Notes: generated from the letters alone by a model not told the origin. A DNA stretch of 64,000 nucleotides from Pseudaeromonas sharmana (GCF_042649925.1 NZ_JBHSAF010000015.1:186001-250000), one strand, 5' to 3'. Numbered from the stretch's first letter, positions 22,923-31,758 are shown. A program made the numbers and translations.

Positions 22923-25148
22923 TCAGTCAATCCGTGACCATTCTATCAGAGTTTTATTATGTAACGCGTTCACTTTGACCAAGCCCTTGTCGATGGCGTG
23001 ACGGGCTTGGACTCTGAACTCCCCATTGAAGAATGCCGCTTGCTGGCAGTCAATAGCAGACAGCTCAACCCATGATGAACGCCCTGTTTTTTCAACAATC
23101 TGTTCTGCTGCCGCCATGGCTAACAGACTGACTTCAATAATATTTTCACCGGTAACCGCTTGCGGGCTGCGTGGAATAAATGGAAAGCTGATGACGCCCA
23201 TCACAATGCTGTCGGGTAGTTGTAGCTGCCTGAGGATATCCTCTACGCGATCCAGCCAGATGGTCGCCAGGCCTGACGCCGACAATTCGTCATCTATATG
23301 AGTTGGAATCAGTAATAGAAATCGGCTTTCTCCGAGTTGATATAACTGTTCCCCTGACGAGGTCAGGGCTTGCATCTGGCCGCAGACTTGCTGCTGCAGC
23401 CGTTGAGAGTGGGTATATCCCAGCCGTTCGCACAGACGCCGAAATGCCGGCATACTGAAGTGCAAGACATGATGATGTAACTCCTCTGGTAGCGCATCAT
23501 CGTCGACAAATGCCTGCTCCAGTGCCTGTTCCAGCATCTCTAATTGTAACGCCAGTTGATGTTGGTTCGGCAGTTGGCTAAAGGGAGCTTGTGCCAGTCG
23601 GCTCTCTAACTGCTGGATGTGCTCCTGTACACGCGATTGGCGTCGTTGCAGGCTCCACATCATCAACGCAGAGAGCAACAACAGGCCGGCGGCACTGCCA
23701 ATCGCTGTTTTGTAGTAGGTCAACTCACCCTGTAACGAGCCTTTTTGTTGTTCCAACTCATCGCGCTGGCGTTGTATCGCAACTTGATCGAGGCTCTCCT
23801 GAAACTGAACGCGATCCATTCTTTGCAGGCGGTCGCGTTCATCGTGATTCAATTTCAAAAATCGCTTGAGGAATTCATATGCGGTGGGCACTTGCCCTTT
23901 TTGTTCGTAAGCCCGTGAGAGGAGTAGATAGAGAACCGGGTGTGAGTCCGGCTCGAAACCGGGGTCTTGCAGCGCGTTTTCTAACAATGCAACCGTCAGT
24001 CCCGGAGCTTTTTGCTGTAGATAAAGCTCTCCTAGCGCGGCGATGACTGCCAACTCGCCAGACTTGTTCTGCAACAGATTGAACCCATTGCGTGAGGCGA
24101 CCAGATAGGCTCTGGCTAGTCCGGGGTTACCAAGTCGCAAATAGGTCTTTCCAATTTGCAGATTGAGGTCGGCGAGGGCATCAGGACGATTGATATTTCG
24201 AAAAATATCCAGGGCGTTAAACAGTAAGGATAGCGCCAGATTCGGTTCGTCGGCCTGCAAATTCAGCTCGGCAAGATGGGTCAGACAGCGGCCCAGCCAT
24301 TCGGCATTGCTCAGCGATTGGTATTCATCACAGGCGGATTCTTCATAGTGGATCGCTTGTTGAATGTCACCCCGACGCTCAAACAGGCGGCTGATGGTTT
24401 CGGCTAACTGTGCCATCTGCAGTGGCATCGCTTCGGCTTTGGCCTGGGTGAAGGCTTCCGAGTAAAGCGATAACGCCATCTCATCCTGGCGTCTACGGAA
24501 ATAATAGTCAGCTTTCAACGCCTGGACGGCAATTTGCAACTCTGCAGGCAAGGAGGCGAGGTCATGGGTCGGCAGACGATTCAGCATTAGCCAAGCTTGT
24601 TCAGTCTCCCCCTGATTGATCAGGCGCGCCGTTTGCAACAGGTCGGTGTATAACCTTAATGGGGGTGGGATGGCGGCCGCCTGAGTGCGCAGAATCGCTT
24701 CCAGTGATGACAGATACTCATCTTTGCGCGTGTTCGGCCCCTGAGATAGCTGCCGTTGACGTTCGAGCCCATATAGAGCAATGGCCTCAAGTGCCGGCAT
24801 ATTCAGGTCGTCCGCCATTTTCCAACTCTGGTTTAACAGCCGCACCGAGGTATCAGACTGATTTAAAAACCACAGGCAATTGGCCAGGATCAACTGCGCC
24901 TCAACGGTTTGTTGCGGCGTGCGGTAGCGTTGATTGGCTTCACGATAGGCGCCGGGATTTTGGCTGAGAACCGGCAGCATCTTGTCCGCTAGTTCCCGTG
25001 CTAAAAATTGATGAGTCAACTCCCGGCATTGATCCGGCTCAGACGTTGTTTTCTGTTGTGCCTGCACCAGCAGGTCAGGCATCAAGGTCGTATCCAGCGG
25101 TATCGGTGGGAGAGCCACGCTGGAGAGTAGAACAAGCGTTGAGAACAA
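22923..25148 (-). CDS. TPR-repeat membrane protein with a degenerate GGDEF-like tail
   Basis: The 741-residue protein starts at a TTG (GGAG ribosome site 9 bases upstream) with a hydrophobic signal-like stretch. Residues about 60-440 are helical, with several TPR-type repeats (for example DIQQAIHYEESACDEYQSL, NLALSLLFNALDIFRNI and GLTVALLENALQDPG). A single transmembrane helix lies near 485-505 (AAGLLLLSALMMWSL), followed by a coiled coil and a 200-residue cytoplasmic domain. That domain (LYQLGESRFLLLIP, GVISFPF, EVSLLAMAAAEQIVEKTG) has the outline of a GGDEF fold but lacks GGDEF and RxxD, so it should be inactive. A periplasmic TPR sensor signalling to the downstream GGDEF protein is an inference. 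Confidence 0.8.
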   Translation of the reverse strand: MFSTLVLLSSVALPPIPLDTTLMPDLLVQAQQKTTSEPDQCRELTHQFLARELADKMLPVLSQNPGAYREANQRYRTPQQTVEAQLILANCLWFLNQSDTSVRLLNQSWKMADDLNMPALEAIALYGLERQRQLSQGPNTRKDEYLSSLEAILRTQAAAIPPPLRLYTDLLQTARLINQGETEQAWLMLNRLPTHDLASLPAELQIAVQALKADYYFRRRQDEMALSLYSEAFTQAKAEAMPLQMAQLAETISRLFERRGDIQQAIHYEESACDEYQSLSNAEWLGRCLTHLAELNLQADEPNLALSLLFNALDIFRNINRPDALADLNLQIGKTYLRLGNPGLARAYLVASRNGFNLLQNKSGELAVIAALGELYLQQKAPGLTVALLENALQDPGFEPDSHPVLYLLLSRAYEQKGQVPTAYEFLKRFLKLNHDERDRLQRMDRVQFQESLDQVAIQRQRDELEQQKGSLQGELTYYKTAIGSAAGLLLLSALMMWSLQRRQSRVQEHIQQLESRLAQAPFSQLPNQHQLALQLEMLEQALEQAFVDDDALPEELHHHVLHFSMPAFRRLCERLGYTHSQRLQQQVCGQMQALTSSGEQLYQLGESRFLLLIPTHIDDELSASGLATIWLDRVEDILRQLQLPDSIVMGVISFPFIPRSPQAVTGENIIEVSLLAMAAAEQIVEKTGRSSWVELSAIDCQQAAFFNGEFRVQARHAIDKGLVKVNALHNKTLIEWSRID

Positions 25149-25170
25149 GCCGGGTACTCCGTTTATCGGT

Positions 25171-26025
25171 TTATTGGCGTATCAGACGCATACTGGGCAA
25201 CCGCGTTTGCCAATTACTCCGGAATGGATTGATATCCAGACCGCCACGTCGAGTATACCGAGCGTAGACCGTCAGTTTCTCTGGTTCACAGTAGCGCATC
25301 AAGTCCATAAAGATACGTTCGACACACTGCTCGTGAAATTCATTGTGATTGCGAAATGAAATCAGATAGCGGAGCAGCGCCTCATGGTTGATGGGGTGTC
25401 CCTGGTAATGAATGCAGACACTGCCCCAGTCGGGCTGACCGGTGACCAGGCAATTCGATTTGAGTAGATGCGAATGCAGACACTCTTCTACCGGCGTAGC
25501 TGTGGTGTCGGTGGCATTGTTCAGTAGTGAGGCATCAAAATCATAGCATTCGACATCCAGATCCTGTTCATCGAGACAGAGACCCTCATAGTCGGTGATA
25601 ATGACCGGGAACTCTTGTAACCGATAGAGGTTGACGTGCACGTCGCCTTCGGCACAACGACTGAGGTCATGTTGCAATACGGTCTGCACGGCGGTGAAAT
25701 CATCAAACCGGGTCTGATTCAGGCTATTGAGGTACAGCTTGAACGATTTGGACTCAATCAGGTTGTTGCTGTTCGCCGGTACGGACACCTCGCCGATGGC
25801 GACGACGGGTTTGCCACGCGAGTCAAGCCACGATAGCTCGTAGAGTGTCCACAGATCGGCGCCCGTAAATGGAAGGGGTGCATCCAACTTCAGCTCGTTA
25901 CGGTTCAGACTGCGCGGCACCGCCTGTAGCAATGCTGGCGTATAGTGGCTGACATAGGCACTCTGCTTGCCTAATGACAGCGATGCTAGCAGTGGGTTGT
26001 GTTCATAGCCGGCTGGCTGGGCCAT
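25171..26025 (-). CDS. queF: NADPH-dependent 7-cyano-7-deazaguanine reductase
   Basis: The 284-residue YqeF/YqcD-type QueF reduces preQ0 to preQ1 in queuosine tRNA modification. It is the long two-domain tunnelling-fold form: SKSFKLYLNSLNQTRF is at about 90-105, the catalytic Cys is in LLKSNCLVTGQPDWGS near residue 190, and the NADPH motif region HNEFHEQCVERIF follows. GAGGAG lies 7 bases before the ATG at 26025; a TTG at 26040 would add five residues. It is divergent from syd, as in E. coli. Confidence 0.95.
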   Translation of the reverse strand: MAQPAGYEHNPLLASLSLGKQSAYVSHYTPALLQAVPRSLNRNELKLDAPLPFTGADLWTLYELSWLDSRGKPVVAIGEVSVPANSNNLIESKSFKLYLNSLNQTRFDDFTAVQTVLQHDLSRCAEGDVHVNLYRLQEFPVIITDYEGLCLDEQDLDVECYDFDASLLNNATDTTATPVEECLHSHLLKSNCLVTGQPDWGSVCIHYQGHPINHEALLRYLISFRNHNEFHEQCVERIFMDLMRYCEPEKLTVYARYTRRGGLDINPFRSNWQTRLPSMRLIRQ

Positions 26026-26072
26026 CTGCGCTCTCCTCAATTAGTATGGGGTGTTTATTTTGAGAAAAAGTC

Positions 26073-26621
26073 ATGCCTGATCAAGTTGTTTCCTCATTAT
26101 CACATCTGATGGCCCGTTGGGTCAGCTATCAATGCCAGCGCAATGGTGGCGTTTGGGGACCCTCCGACCCGGACTGGGATTCGCCTTGCCAGACTGGTAT
26201 CACTGATAACGGTTTGACCGCCTGGCGCCCGTTGCCGCGCCATCCACCTGCGGTTATGGATAATATAGCGTCCGCACTGGAGATCACGGTAAGGCCTGAG
26301 CTAGCCGATTTCTATGGTCACTGGTTTGCAGGAGCCATGGCTTTTTCTTTCAAAGGGATACGTATAGAGCTGATACAAGCATGGAATGAGGCTGACTACC
26401 TGCGTCTACAGGAAAACCTGATCGGTCATGCCCTGATGCAACGGCGTTTGAAACTGGCGCCCACTTTTTTTATTGCGGCAACACGTCAGGATACGCACCT
26501 CATCAGTCTGGATAATGCTACCGGGGCCGTGCTGTTTGAACGAGTCGGCGATAACGGTGGCGCTATTCTGGCGCCATCCTTGAGCACATTTCTTAGCCGG
26601 CTTGAGCCGTTACCCCAATGA
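26073..26621 (+). CDS. syd: SecY-interacting protein Syd
   Basis: The 182-residue cytosolic, acidic protein binds the SecY translocon and is thought to police faulty SecYEG. Characteristic stretches are GGVWGPSDPDWDSPC, ADFYGHWFAG and FIAATRQDTHLISLDNATGAVLFERVG. The ribosome site (GAGAAAAAGTC) is modest. It is divergent from queF with a 47-base gap and overlaps the end of the next, convergent gene by 12 bases. Confidence 0.93.
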   Translation: MPDQVVSSLSHLMARWVSYQCQRNGGVWGPSDPDWDSPCQTGITDNGLTAWRPLPRHPPAVMDNIASALEITVRPELADFYGHWFAGAMAFSFKGIRIELIQAWNEADYLRLQENLIGHALMQRRLKLAPTFFIAATRQDTHLISLDNATGAVLFERVGDNGGAILAPSLSTFLSRLEPLPQ

Positions 26622-26960
26622 GGCGCTTTGCTGACGCAGTAGCCGCCGTAACATCACCACTTCTTCACGCAGTGAGCTGACATCCTGTCGCAGCTGCGCA
26701 ACCTCCTCTTGCAGCGGCTGCAGATACGGGGCCAGCTCAGGCGGTAGCGAACAGACGGGCTCTGCCACTTGCGGTACCGCCGGCAATGCCTGCTCACTGG
26801 CGGGGCCAACCGCCTGCAGACTTCGCCAACGCTGAATACCCTGGATAACCTCCGGCATGGGGCAGGGGGCCGGCAGTCGGGATTTGATAAGCGCAACGCT
26901 AGGTTGTTTGCCTTCTGCCGCCAGCTGATTGGCGATCTGAATGACGATCTCTACTGACAT
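26610..26960 (-). CDS. Small protein with C-terminal coiled coil, uncharacterised
   Basis: The 116-residue protein has an N-terminal helical region (VEIVIQIANQLAAEGKQPSVALIKSRL) resembling the start of KfrA-like DNA-binding proteins, a Pro-rich middle, and a C-terminal coiled coil (QPLQEEVAQLRQDVSSLREEVVMLRRLL). An AGGAAG ribosome site lies 5 bases before the ATG at 26960. It follows the DUF3301-type gene by one base and is presumably co-transcribed. The KfrA comparison is only pattern-based. Its end overlaps convergent syd. Confidence 0.7.
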   Translation of the reverse strand: MSVEIVIQIANQLAAEGKQPSVALIKSRLPAPCPMPEVIQGIQRWRSLQAVGPASEQALPAVPQVAEPVCSLPPELAPYLQPLQEEVAQLRQDVSSLREEVVMLRRLLRQQSASLG

Positions 26961-26961
26961 G

Positions 26962-27339
26962 TTACTTCCTGTCATGGGGACGATGCTGTGGAAAGGGGAT
27001 GACGTTGTTTCCTGGCTGCGGCTCTACGGTGTCAGCCGCTGCAGGATTGTTGGCGATACGAAATAGAGGCGAGTGCAGTCCTTGCAGCAGCAGCTCGCCA
27101 CTGAGGCTCTGTTCCTGGTCGACACTGAACTCGAACAAAAAACTGGATGGTCGCTTAAACAGCAGACGCAACACTAAAGGCAGCAACTCGTCGGTATGAC
27201 GGGCCACGGTCAATAATTGCCAATGCTGGCGTTCGCAATACTGGTTAATCAGGCGGATGGCCAGCTCGGATTGACGCCTTCTTAACCAGAATTCTGCCAT
27301 GACACTGGCAATCAGTGCCAAACAGAGTTCGACCGTCAT
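26962..27339 (-). CDS. DUF3301-type small membrane-associated protein
   Basis: The 125-residue protein starts with a single hydrophobic segment (TVELCLALIASVMAEFWL) followed by RRRQSELAIRLINQYC and a beta-rich FLFEFSVDQEQSLSGELLLQG segment, then a disordered tail. The pattern fits the gammaproteobacterial DUF3301 family, usually found near truC, syd and yqcC; the function is unknown. CAGGAG lies 6 bases before the ATG at 27339; upstream in-frame codons are less likely. It pairs with the next gene downstream. Confidence 0.75.
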   Translation of the reverse strand: MTVELCLALIASVMAEFWLRRRQSELAIRLINQYCERQHWQLLTVARHTDELLPLVLRLLFKRPSSFLFEFSVDQEQSLSGELLLQGLHSPLFRIANNPAAADTVEPQPGNNVIPFPQHRPHDRK

Positions 27340-27472
27340 AACGACTCCTGTTTTGCTGTTCATTCTGGGCACGCTACCGGGATGGTATAGTAGCGGTTTT
27401 GGATCAGTTTTCTACATTTACCGGTGAGCAGCAGGCTGCTAACGGGTTTCTATATATAAGAAGAGGTAGCAT

Positions 27473-27838
27473 ATGGCCCGACATTCTCCAGATCATGATT
27501 ATGCCGCTGTAGCGGGGGCGCTAGAACAGATAGCGCTGCAATTGAAATTGTGTGACTTATGGCAATCCACTTCCCCACCTGCGAGCGCCTTGCAAAGCCG
27601 TCTGCCATTTTGTGTGGATACACTGGAGTTTCATGCCTGGTTACAATTCGTGTTGCTTGAGCGTATGCACGACCTGGTACGGCAGCGGCAGCCTCTGCCT
27701 CGGCAGATGGCCCTCTATCCGATGGCCACGGAAGTTTACAAAACCAGAGTGGCAGAATATGCCGATCTCCTCGAGGCGCTGGCGCAACTCGATGAGTTGA
27801 TCACGCACCAGCCGGTGGATAGAAAATCATGCATTTGA
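27473..27838 (+). CDS. yqcC: YqcC-family (DUF446) protein
   Basis: The 121-residue all-helical protein of unknown biochemical function is coded directly before truC as in E. coli. LPFCVDTLEFHAWLQFVLLERM and the conserved LP and Pro pattern are family features. An AAGAGGTAGCAT ribosome site precedes the ATG. It overlaps truC by 10 bases, so the two are translated together. Confidence 0.88.
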   Translation: MARHSPDHDYAAVAGALEQIALQLKLCDLWQSTSPPASALQSRLPFCVDTLEFHAWLQFVLLERMHDLVRQRQPLPRQMALYPMATEVYKTRVAEYADLLEALAQLDELITHQPVDRKSCI

Positions 27839-28554
27839 AGATTATCTATCAGGATGAGTGGCTAGTGGCGATAGACAAGCCTGCCGGCTTGCTAGTGCAT
27901 CGTAGTTGGCTGGATCGACATGAAACCCGATTTGCCATGCAAATGACCCGTGATCAGATTGGACAACATGTGTTTCCTGTCCATCGCCTTGACCGCCCTA
28001 CCTCCGGCATTCTGTTGTTTGCATTGGATCCAGAGACGGCTCGGGCGATGAGCGAGCGCTTTATGCGCCATGAAGTCAGCAAAACGTATCATGCTATCGT
28101 GCGGGGCTGGGCACCAGAGGCACTGAATATTGATTACCCGCTTAAAGAAGAGCTCGACAAGATAGCCGATGCCTATGCTGATGAGGATAAACCGGCGCAG
28201 GCGGCGGAAACAGAACTGCGTGGTCTTGAGCGTTTTGAGCTGCCGTTTGCCGTCTCGCCACGCCACCCCAGCAGCCGCTACAGCCTGGTCGAGTTGCAGC
28301 CCAAAACGGGCCGCAAGCATCAGTTGCGCCGACACATGGCGCATATCTTCCATCCGATTGTCGGTGATACCCGACACGGCGATGGTCGTCATAACCGATT
28401 CTTTCGTGAACAGCTGGATTGTTATCGTCTGTTGCTGATGCACAAGACGCTGCACTTTGAGCATCCGGTCACCAAGGCGGCGATCCAGCTTGCGATCACC
28501 GATGACGAGCATTGGACGCGGACACTGGAGCAACTTCGGCAATATCCGCTCTGA
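27829..28554 (+). CDS. truC: tRNA pseudouridine(65) synthase TruC
   Basis: The 241-residue RluA-family synthase makes pseudouridine 65 in tRNA(Ile) and tRNA(Asp). The catalytic Asp lies in HRLDRPTSGILLFAL near residue 55, and the C-terminal PKTGRKHQLRRHMAH and LLMHKTLHFEHP motifs are typical. There is no S4 domain, as expected for TruC. The overlap with yqcC fixes the start. The next gene, lamB, is 400 bases away with its own promoter. Confidence 0.95.
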   Translation: MHLKIIYQDEWLVAIDKPAGLLVHRSWLDRHETRFAMQMTRDQIGQHVFPVHRLDRPTSGILLFALDPETARAMSERFMRHEVSKTYHAIVRGWAPEALNIDYPLKEELDKIADAYADEDKPAQAAETELRGLERFELPFAVSPRHPSSRYSLVELQPKTGRKHQLRRHMAHIFHPIVGDTRHGDGRHNRFFREQLDCYRLLLMHKTLHFEHPVTKAAIQLAITDDEHWTRTLEQLRQYPL

Positions 28555-28822
28555 GCAAAGCCTGCACAGTTGGCTTGCCGGATCACATTTCGGCGTATAG
28601 CACAGGGACAGTGCGATGTTTGGAAAGTTCCAAAAAGCGGGTGATCAGGATCAAGCTTATCGAAAGCGAACCAGAAGTGACATTTTTACCGATTTTGATT
28701 TTTTCGTGAAATGCAGAATTATATTCTTTTCTTATGGCTGTTATTGGTTATTCGTTGAAACATATTGCTAATTTAGTGCTTTTTTTTCGCAGGAGGGGCG
28801 CAGGCAAGGTTCGTTATCATTT

Positions 28823-28866
28823 TGTGACGGGCTTCAATGCTATCAGCCAAGGGGGATCCCTATAAT
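28823..28866 (+). promoter_or_regulatory. Candidate lamB promoter with a CRP-like site
   Basis: A consensus -10, TATAAT (28861-28866), lies 88 bases before the lamB ATG. A CRP-like TGTGA-CGGGCT-TCAAT is at 28823-28838, about 42 bases upstream of the predicted start, the class II activating distance. There is no good -35, consistent with activator dependence. A GGGGGATCC at 28851-28859 is only a partial MalT-box match and is not at the usual MalT distance. The rest of 28555-28822 is AT-rich and shows no gene. Confidence 0.5.
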
Positions 28867-28953
28867 GGCCGCGGACAGTTGCCAGAGGTCTTCAACTGGC
28901 GACAGGTTTCCACTTTTGGACCAATTCCCCTCAAGGGCAAAAAGGAAAAGATT

Positions 28954-30219
28954 ATGAAAGCAAAGTGGCTTCCAATTTCAGCAGCAGTAATCATGGCACT
29001 GGGCTCAGCCTCTGCCTCCGCAGTCGATTTCCACGGTTATTTCCGTTCTGGTGTTGGCATCTCTCAAGATGGTGACATGCAGACTATCGCTAAGAACAAG
29101 GTTGGTCGTCTGGGTAACGAAGATGACACCTACTCTGAAATCCAGTTGGGTCAAGAAGTTTACAACAAGGGCGGCAAGTCCTTCTATGTAGACTCCATGT
29201 TTGCCATGGCTTCTAACGGTTCTAATGACTGGGAAGCAACCAACGGCGACGGCACCAAGGTTGGCCGTGATGGCGATGGCGCTGACTTCGCGCTGCGTCA
29301 ATTCAACGTGCAAGCCAAGGGCCTGTTCGGTGGCAACGAAGTGACTTGGGCTGGTAAGCGTTACTACCAACGTCACGACATCCACATCGCTGACTTCTAC
29401 TACTGGAACATCTCCGGTGCTGGCGCCGGTGTTGAACAAATCCAGGCTGGTCCAGGTCAACTGTCCTTCGCATGGGTCCGTAACGACCGTGCTGCCTCTG
29501 AAGGTACTGGCGTAGATGGCGCTCTGAACGTCAACACCCTGGATGCCCGTTATGCTGGTATCCCGCTGTGGTCAGAAGCTTCTCTGGAGCTGGGCGTTGA
29601 CTATGCACTGGTCAACCCGACCGATGCTCAAGATGCTCAAAATTCCAACCTGAAGAACGGTGTGATGTTGACTGCCGAACTGACCCAAGCTCTGCTGGGC
29701 GGCTTCAACAAGACCGTACTGCAATACGGTACTGAAGGTTACTCCAAGTCCTTCGCTTTCTACGGTGACGGTAGCTGGTACGGTGCCGAAGCCCAAGACG
29801 GTGCTGACGGCTGGCGTATCATCAACCACGGCGTAGTGTCTTTCGGCGATAGCTGGGACCTGAGCCATCAACTGGTTTACGGTGTAGGTAACGAAATGTG
29901 GAATGGCAACGACAGCTGGACTGCAATGTCTGCTGTAGTTCGTCCGGTCTACAAGTGGAACGACACCATGAAGACCATCTTCGAAGCTGGCTACGGTAAG
30001 GATACCAACAAGTCTGTTGGTGGTGCCGAAGCTGATGGTACTTATCAGAAGTACACCGTTGCTCAAGCATTCGCTGCTGGCAAGGGCTTCTGGGCTCGTC
30101 CGGAACTGCGCGTGTTCGCATCCTATGTTAAGGGTGGCGAAGCCATGGGCCCGACCTTCAATGGCGGCCAGGACGACAACACCTACAACTTCGGTGTACA
30201 AGCTGAAGCTTGGTGGTAA
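28954..30219 (+). CDS. lamB: Maltoporin (LamB family)
   Basis: The 421-residue outer-membrane sugar porin starts with a signal peptide (about 24 residues, ending ASASA) and a mature N-terminus VDFHGYFRSGVGIS, as in LamB. The greasy-slide and trimer-contact segments are recognisable (WAGKRYYQRHDIHIADFYYWNISGAG), and the protein ends in an aromatic residue (VQAEAWW), as required for BAM recognition. AAAGGAAAAGATT precedes the ATG at 28954. Codon use is strongly biased to preferred codons, suggesting high expression. It is followed by malM, but malEFGK are not in the window. Confidence 0.95.
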   Translation: MKAKWLPISAAVIMALGSASASAVDFHGYFRSGVGISQDGDMQTIAKNKVGRLGNEDDTYSEIQLGQEVYNKGGKSFYVDSMFAMASNGSNDWEATNGDGTKVGRDGDGADFALRQFNVQAKGLFGGNEVTWAGKRYYQRHDIHIADFYYWNISGAGAGVEQIQAGPGQLSFAWVRNDRAASEGTGVDGALNVNTLDARYAGIPLWSEASLELGVDYALVNPTDAQDAQNSNLKNGVMLTAELTQALLGGFNKTVLQYGTEGYSKSFAFYGDGSWYGAEAQDGADGWRIINHGVVSFGDSWDLSHQLVYGVGNEMWNGNDSWTAMSAVVRPVYKWNDTMKTIFEAGYGKDTNKSVGGAEADGTYQKYTVAQAFAAGKGFWARPELRVFASYVKGGEAMGPTFNGGQDDNTYNFGVQAEAWW

Positions 30220-30241
30220 GCTACCGCTAGGATGTTAAGAC

Positions 30242-30270
30242 TGCCCCCGTCTAACGGGGGCATTTTTTTT
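30242..30270 (+). terminator. Terminator between lamB and malM
   Basis: TGCCCCCGT-CTA-ACGGGGGCA followed by eight T. It ends 16 bases before the malM ATG, so malM is expressed by partial read-through, as seen for lamB-malM in enterics. Confidence 0.88.
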
Positions 30271-30286
30271 AGGGGTTAGTAAACAC

Positions 30287-31333
30287 ATGAAAGTGACTCG
30301 ACTGACAACTGTTTTGCTGCTGGCGCTCTCTGCCTCCGCCTGCTCGACGCTGGAAGATGTCATTGTTCCAACCAGTGAATACAAGAATGTACTGGATAAT
30401 CGCGAAGCGGCTGCCTCTCAACTCGCCCAAGCTTCCATTTGCTGCCAGGATTTCACGCATTTAACCTATACCCCGTTGCCGGGTGTATACAAGCAACTGG
30501 TCAGTATCGGCGCTTCATCCCCGGTTTTTAACTTCACGGAAGGACGCAGTTTCTTTGCGGCCTACCAGTTACCGCAAAATAGCGGTGACTTGAGAATTAC
30601 CCTGTCCGCACAAATCGACAAGACCGTATTTGTGCCTCGCGTCGTCATGCTGGATGCTCAATTCCGTGTTACGCGGATCATCGACGACAAGATATTCAAG
30701 TATGTCCCAGCCCAATTGCTGGATGGTGATCAGTTGCAAGGCGTCTTCACCATCGACAGAACCATGGCCGGCAACCCGAACAATGAAACCTATATGGTGG
30801 TCTATACACCAGAAAACGGCTTGAATGACACGACGACGATCACTCACCCCTCCAAGTTGATGGCGAAATCGCTGGCCGTTGTCGATCCGGGCATCAAGGA
30901 CCCTGAAATTCCACATTCAGCTTGGGGTCTGGTCAAGGTTGAGGTCGAGGATTTGTCCGGTAATAGTGGTGAGGCGAATATCTACAAGCCGGCTTATCAG
31001 GATACGGTCGATGCGATGGTTCCAAAGGTTGATCCGGCACCGAACAAGCTGGTCGTTGCTGCGCCTGCTGCAACGGCTGTGGTGGCCAGCAGTACTGCCG
31101 TTCAGACTCCTGCCGCTGCCACTGTGATGCCTGCGACTCCTGCGCCAACCGGCATGGCGGCCGGCGGCACCATGCTGGCTGAAACGGAACAACTGTATAA
31201 TCAGCTCATCGAGAAGGCTGTCTCAGGCGGTGATATCGAGAAGGCGATGCAGTTGGCGACCGAAGCGGAGCGTGCGGGTTCTGCTACGGCCAAGGCCACC
31301 TTGGTCAATGCGATCAAACGTTCGCAAAAATAA
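30287..31333 (+). CDS. malM: Maltose operon periplasmic protein MalM, possibly lipid-anchored
   Basis: The 348-residue exported protein of the maltose regulon has an unclear function. Its signal peptide ends LSASAC, an acceptable lipobox, so this version may be an outer-membrane lipoprotein, unlike the soluble E. coli form. The core (FTHLTYTPLPGVYKQLVSIGASSPVFNF) is MalM-like. An Ala/Pro/Val-rich linker at about 255-295 precedes a C-terminal helical segment (ETEQLYNQLIEKAV). It lies after lamB beyond a terminator. Confidence 0.88.
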   Translation: MKVTRLTTVLLLALSASACSTLEDVIVPTSEYKNVLDNREAAASQLAQASICCQDFTHLTYTPLPGVYKQLVSIGASSPVFNFTEGRSFFAAYQLPQNSGDLRITLSAQIDKTVFVPRVVMLDAQFRVTRIIDDKIFKYVPAQLLDGDQLQGVFTIDRTMAGNPNNETYMVVYTPENGLNDTTTITHPSKLMAKSLAVVDPGIKDPEIPHSAWGLVKVEVEDLSGNSGEANIYKPAYQDTVDAMVPKVDPAPNKLVVAAPAATAVVASSTAVQTPAAATVMPATPAPTGMAAGGTMLAETEQLYNQLIEKAVSGGDIEKAMQLATEAERAGSATAKATLVNAIKRSQK

Positions 31334-31347
31334 GCGAAAAAGAGTCG

Positions 31348-31379
31348 AATAAACCCCGCTTGCGGGGTTTATTTTTTTT
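31348..31379 (+). terminator. Rho-independent terminator after malM
   Basis: AATAAACCCCGC-TT-GCGGGGTTTATT is a 12-bp perfect stem running into a T tract (TTTTTT). Confidence 0.9.
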
Positions 31380-31404
31380 CTATTCGTGGTAAAAATAATT
31401 AAGC

Positions 31405-31445
31405 GTTACGTGTCACAAATTTATTCAGGTTACGTTTTGTTACGT
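31405..31445. promoter_or_regulatory. Repeated GTTACGT motifs in the AT-rich ptsG upstream region
   Basis: GTTACGT occurs three times (31405-31411, 31429-31435, 31439-31445); the last two are 10 bp apart, one helical turn. A GTAACG copy in the opposite sense lies near 31557. The whole 31380-31758 spacer is AT-rich, with no gene, and must contain the ptsG promoter; TACAAT at 31716-31721 is the nearest -10-like box. Binding of a regulator is speculative. Confidence 0.35.
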
Positions 31446-31758
31446 TGTGAATAATATAATTACACTTCGATTTTCAATTGCTACATTTCTATTCTTTTAG
31501 ATACGTCCTGGCAAATGCAAATAGAATAGACTATTTGTGTCTTATTATATCTGCTTTGTAACGAACTGTTTTTACAGAAAAAATCTTGTGATCCCCATTC
31601 TGTTTTCAGATATCCCGCCTTCTCCATTTCGCTCCGACAGTTATATTTACACTCGTTGAATACATCCGAAAGGCTATAACCATAAGACCTGCGCTTTGGT
31701 GCATGTCCGGTGTATTACAATACTAACTCAAGGACGCAAACTCCCAGGAGCTCACTCT

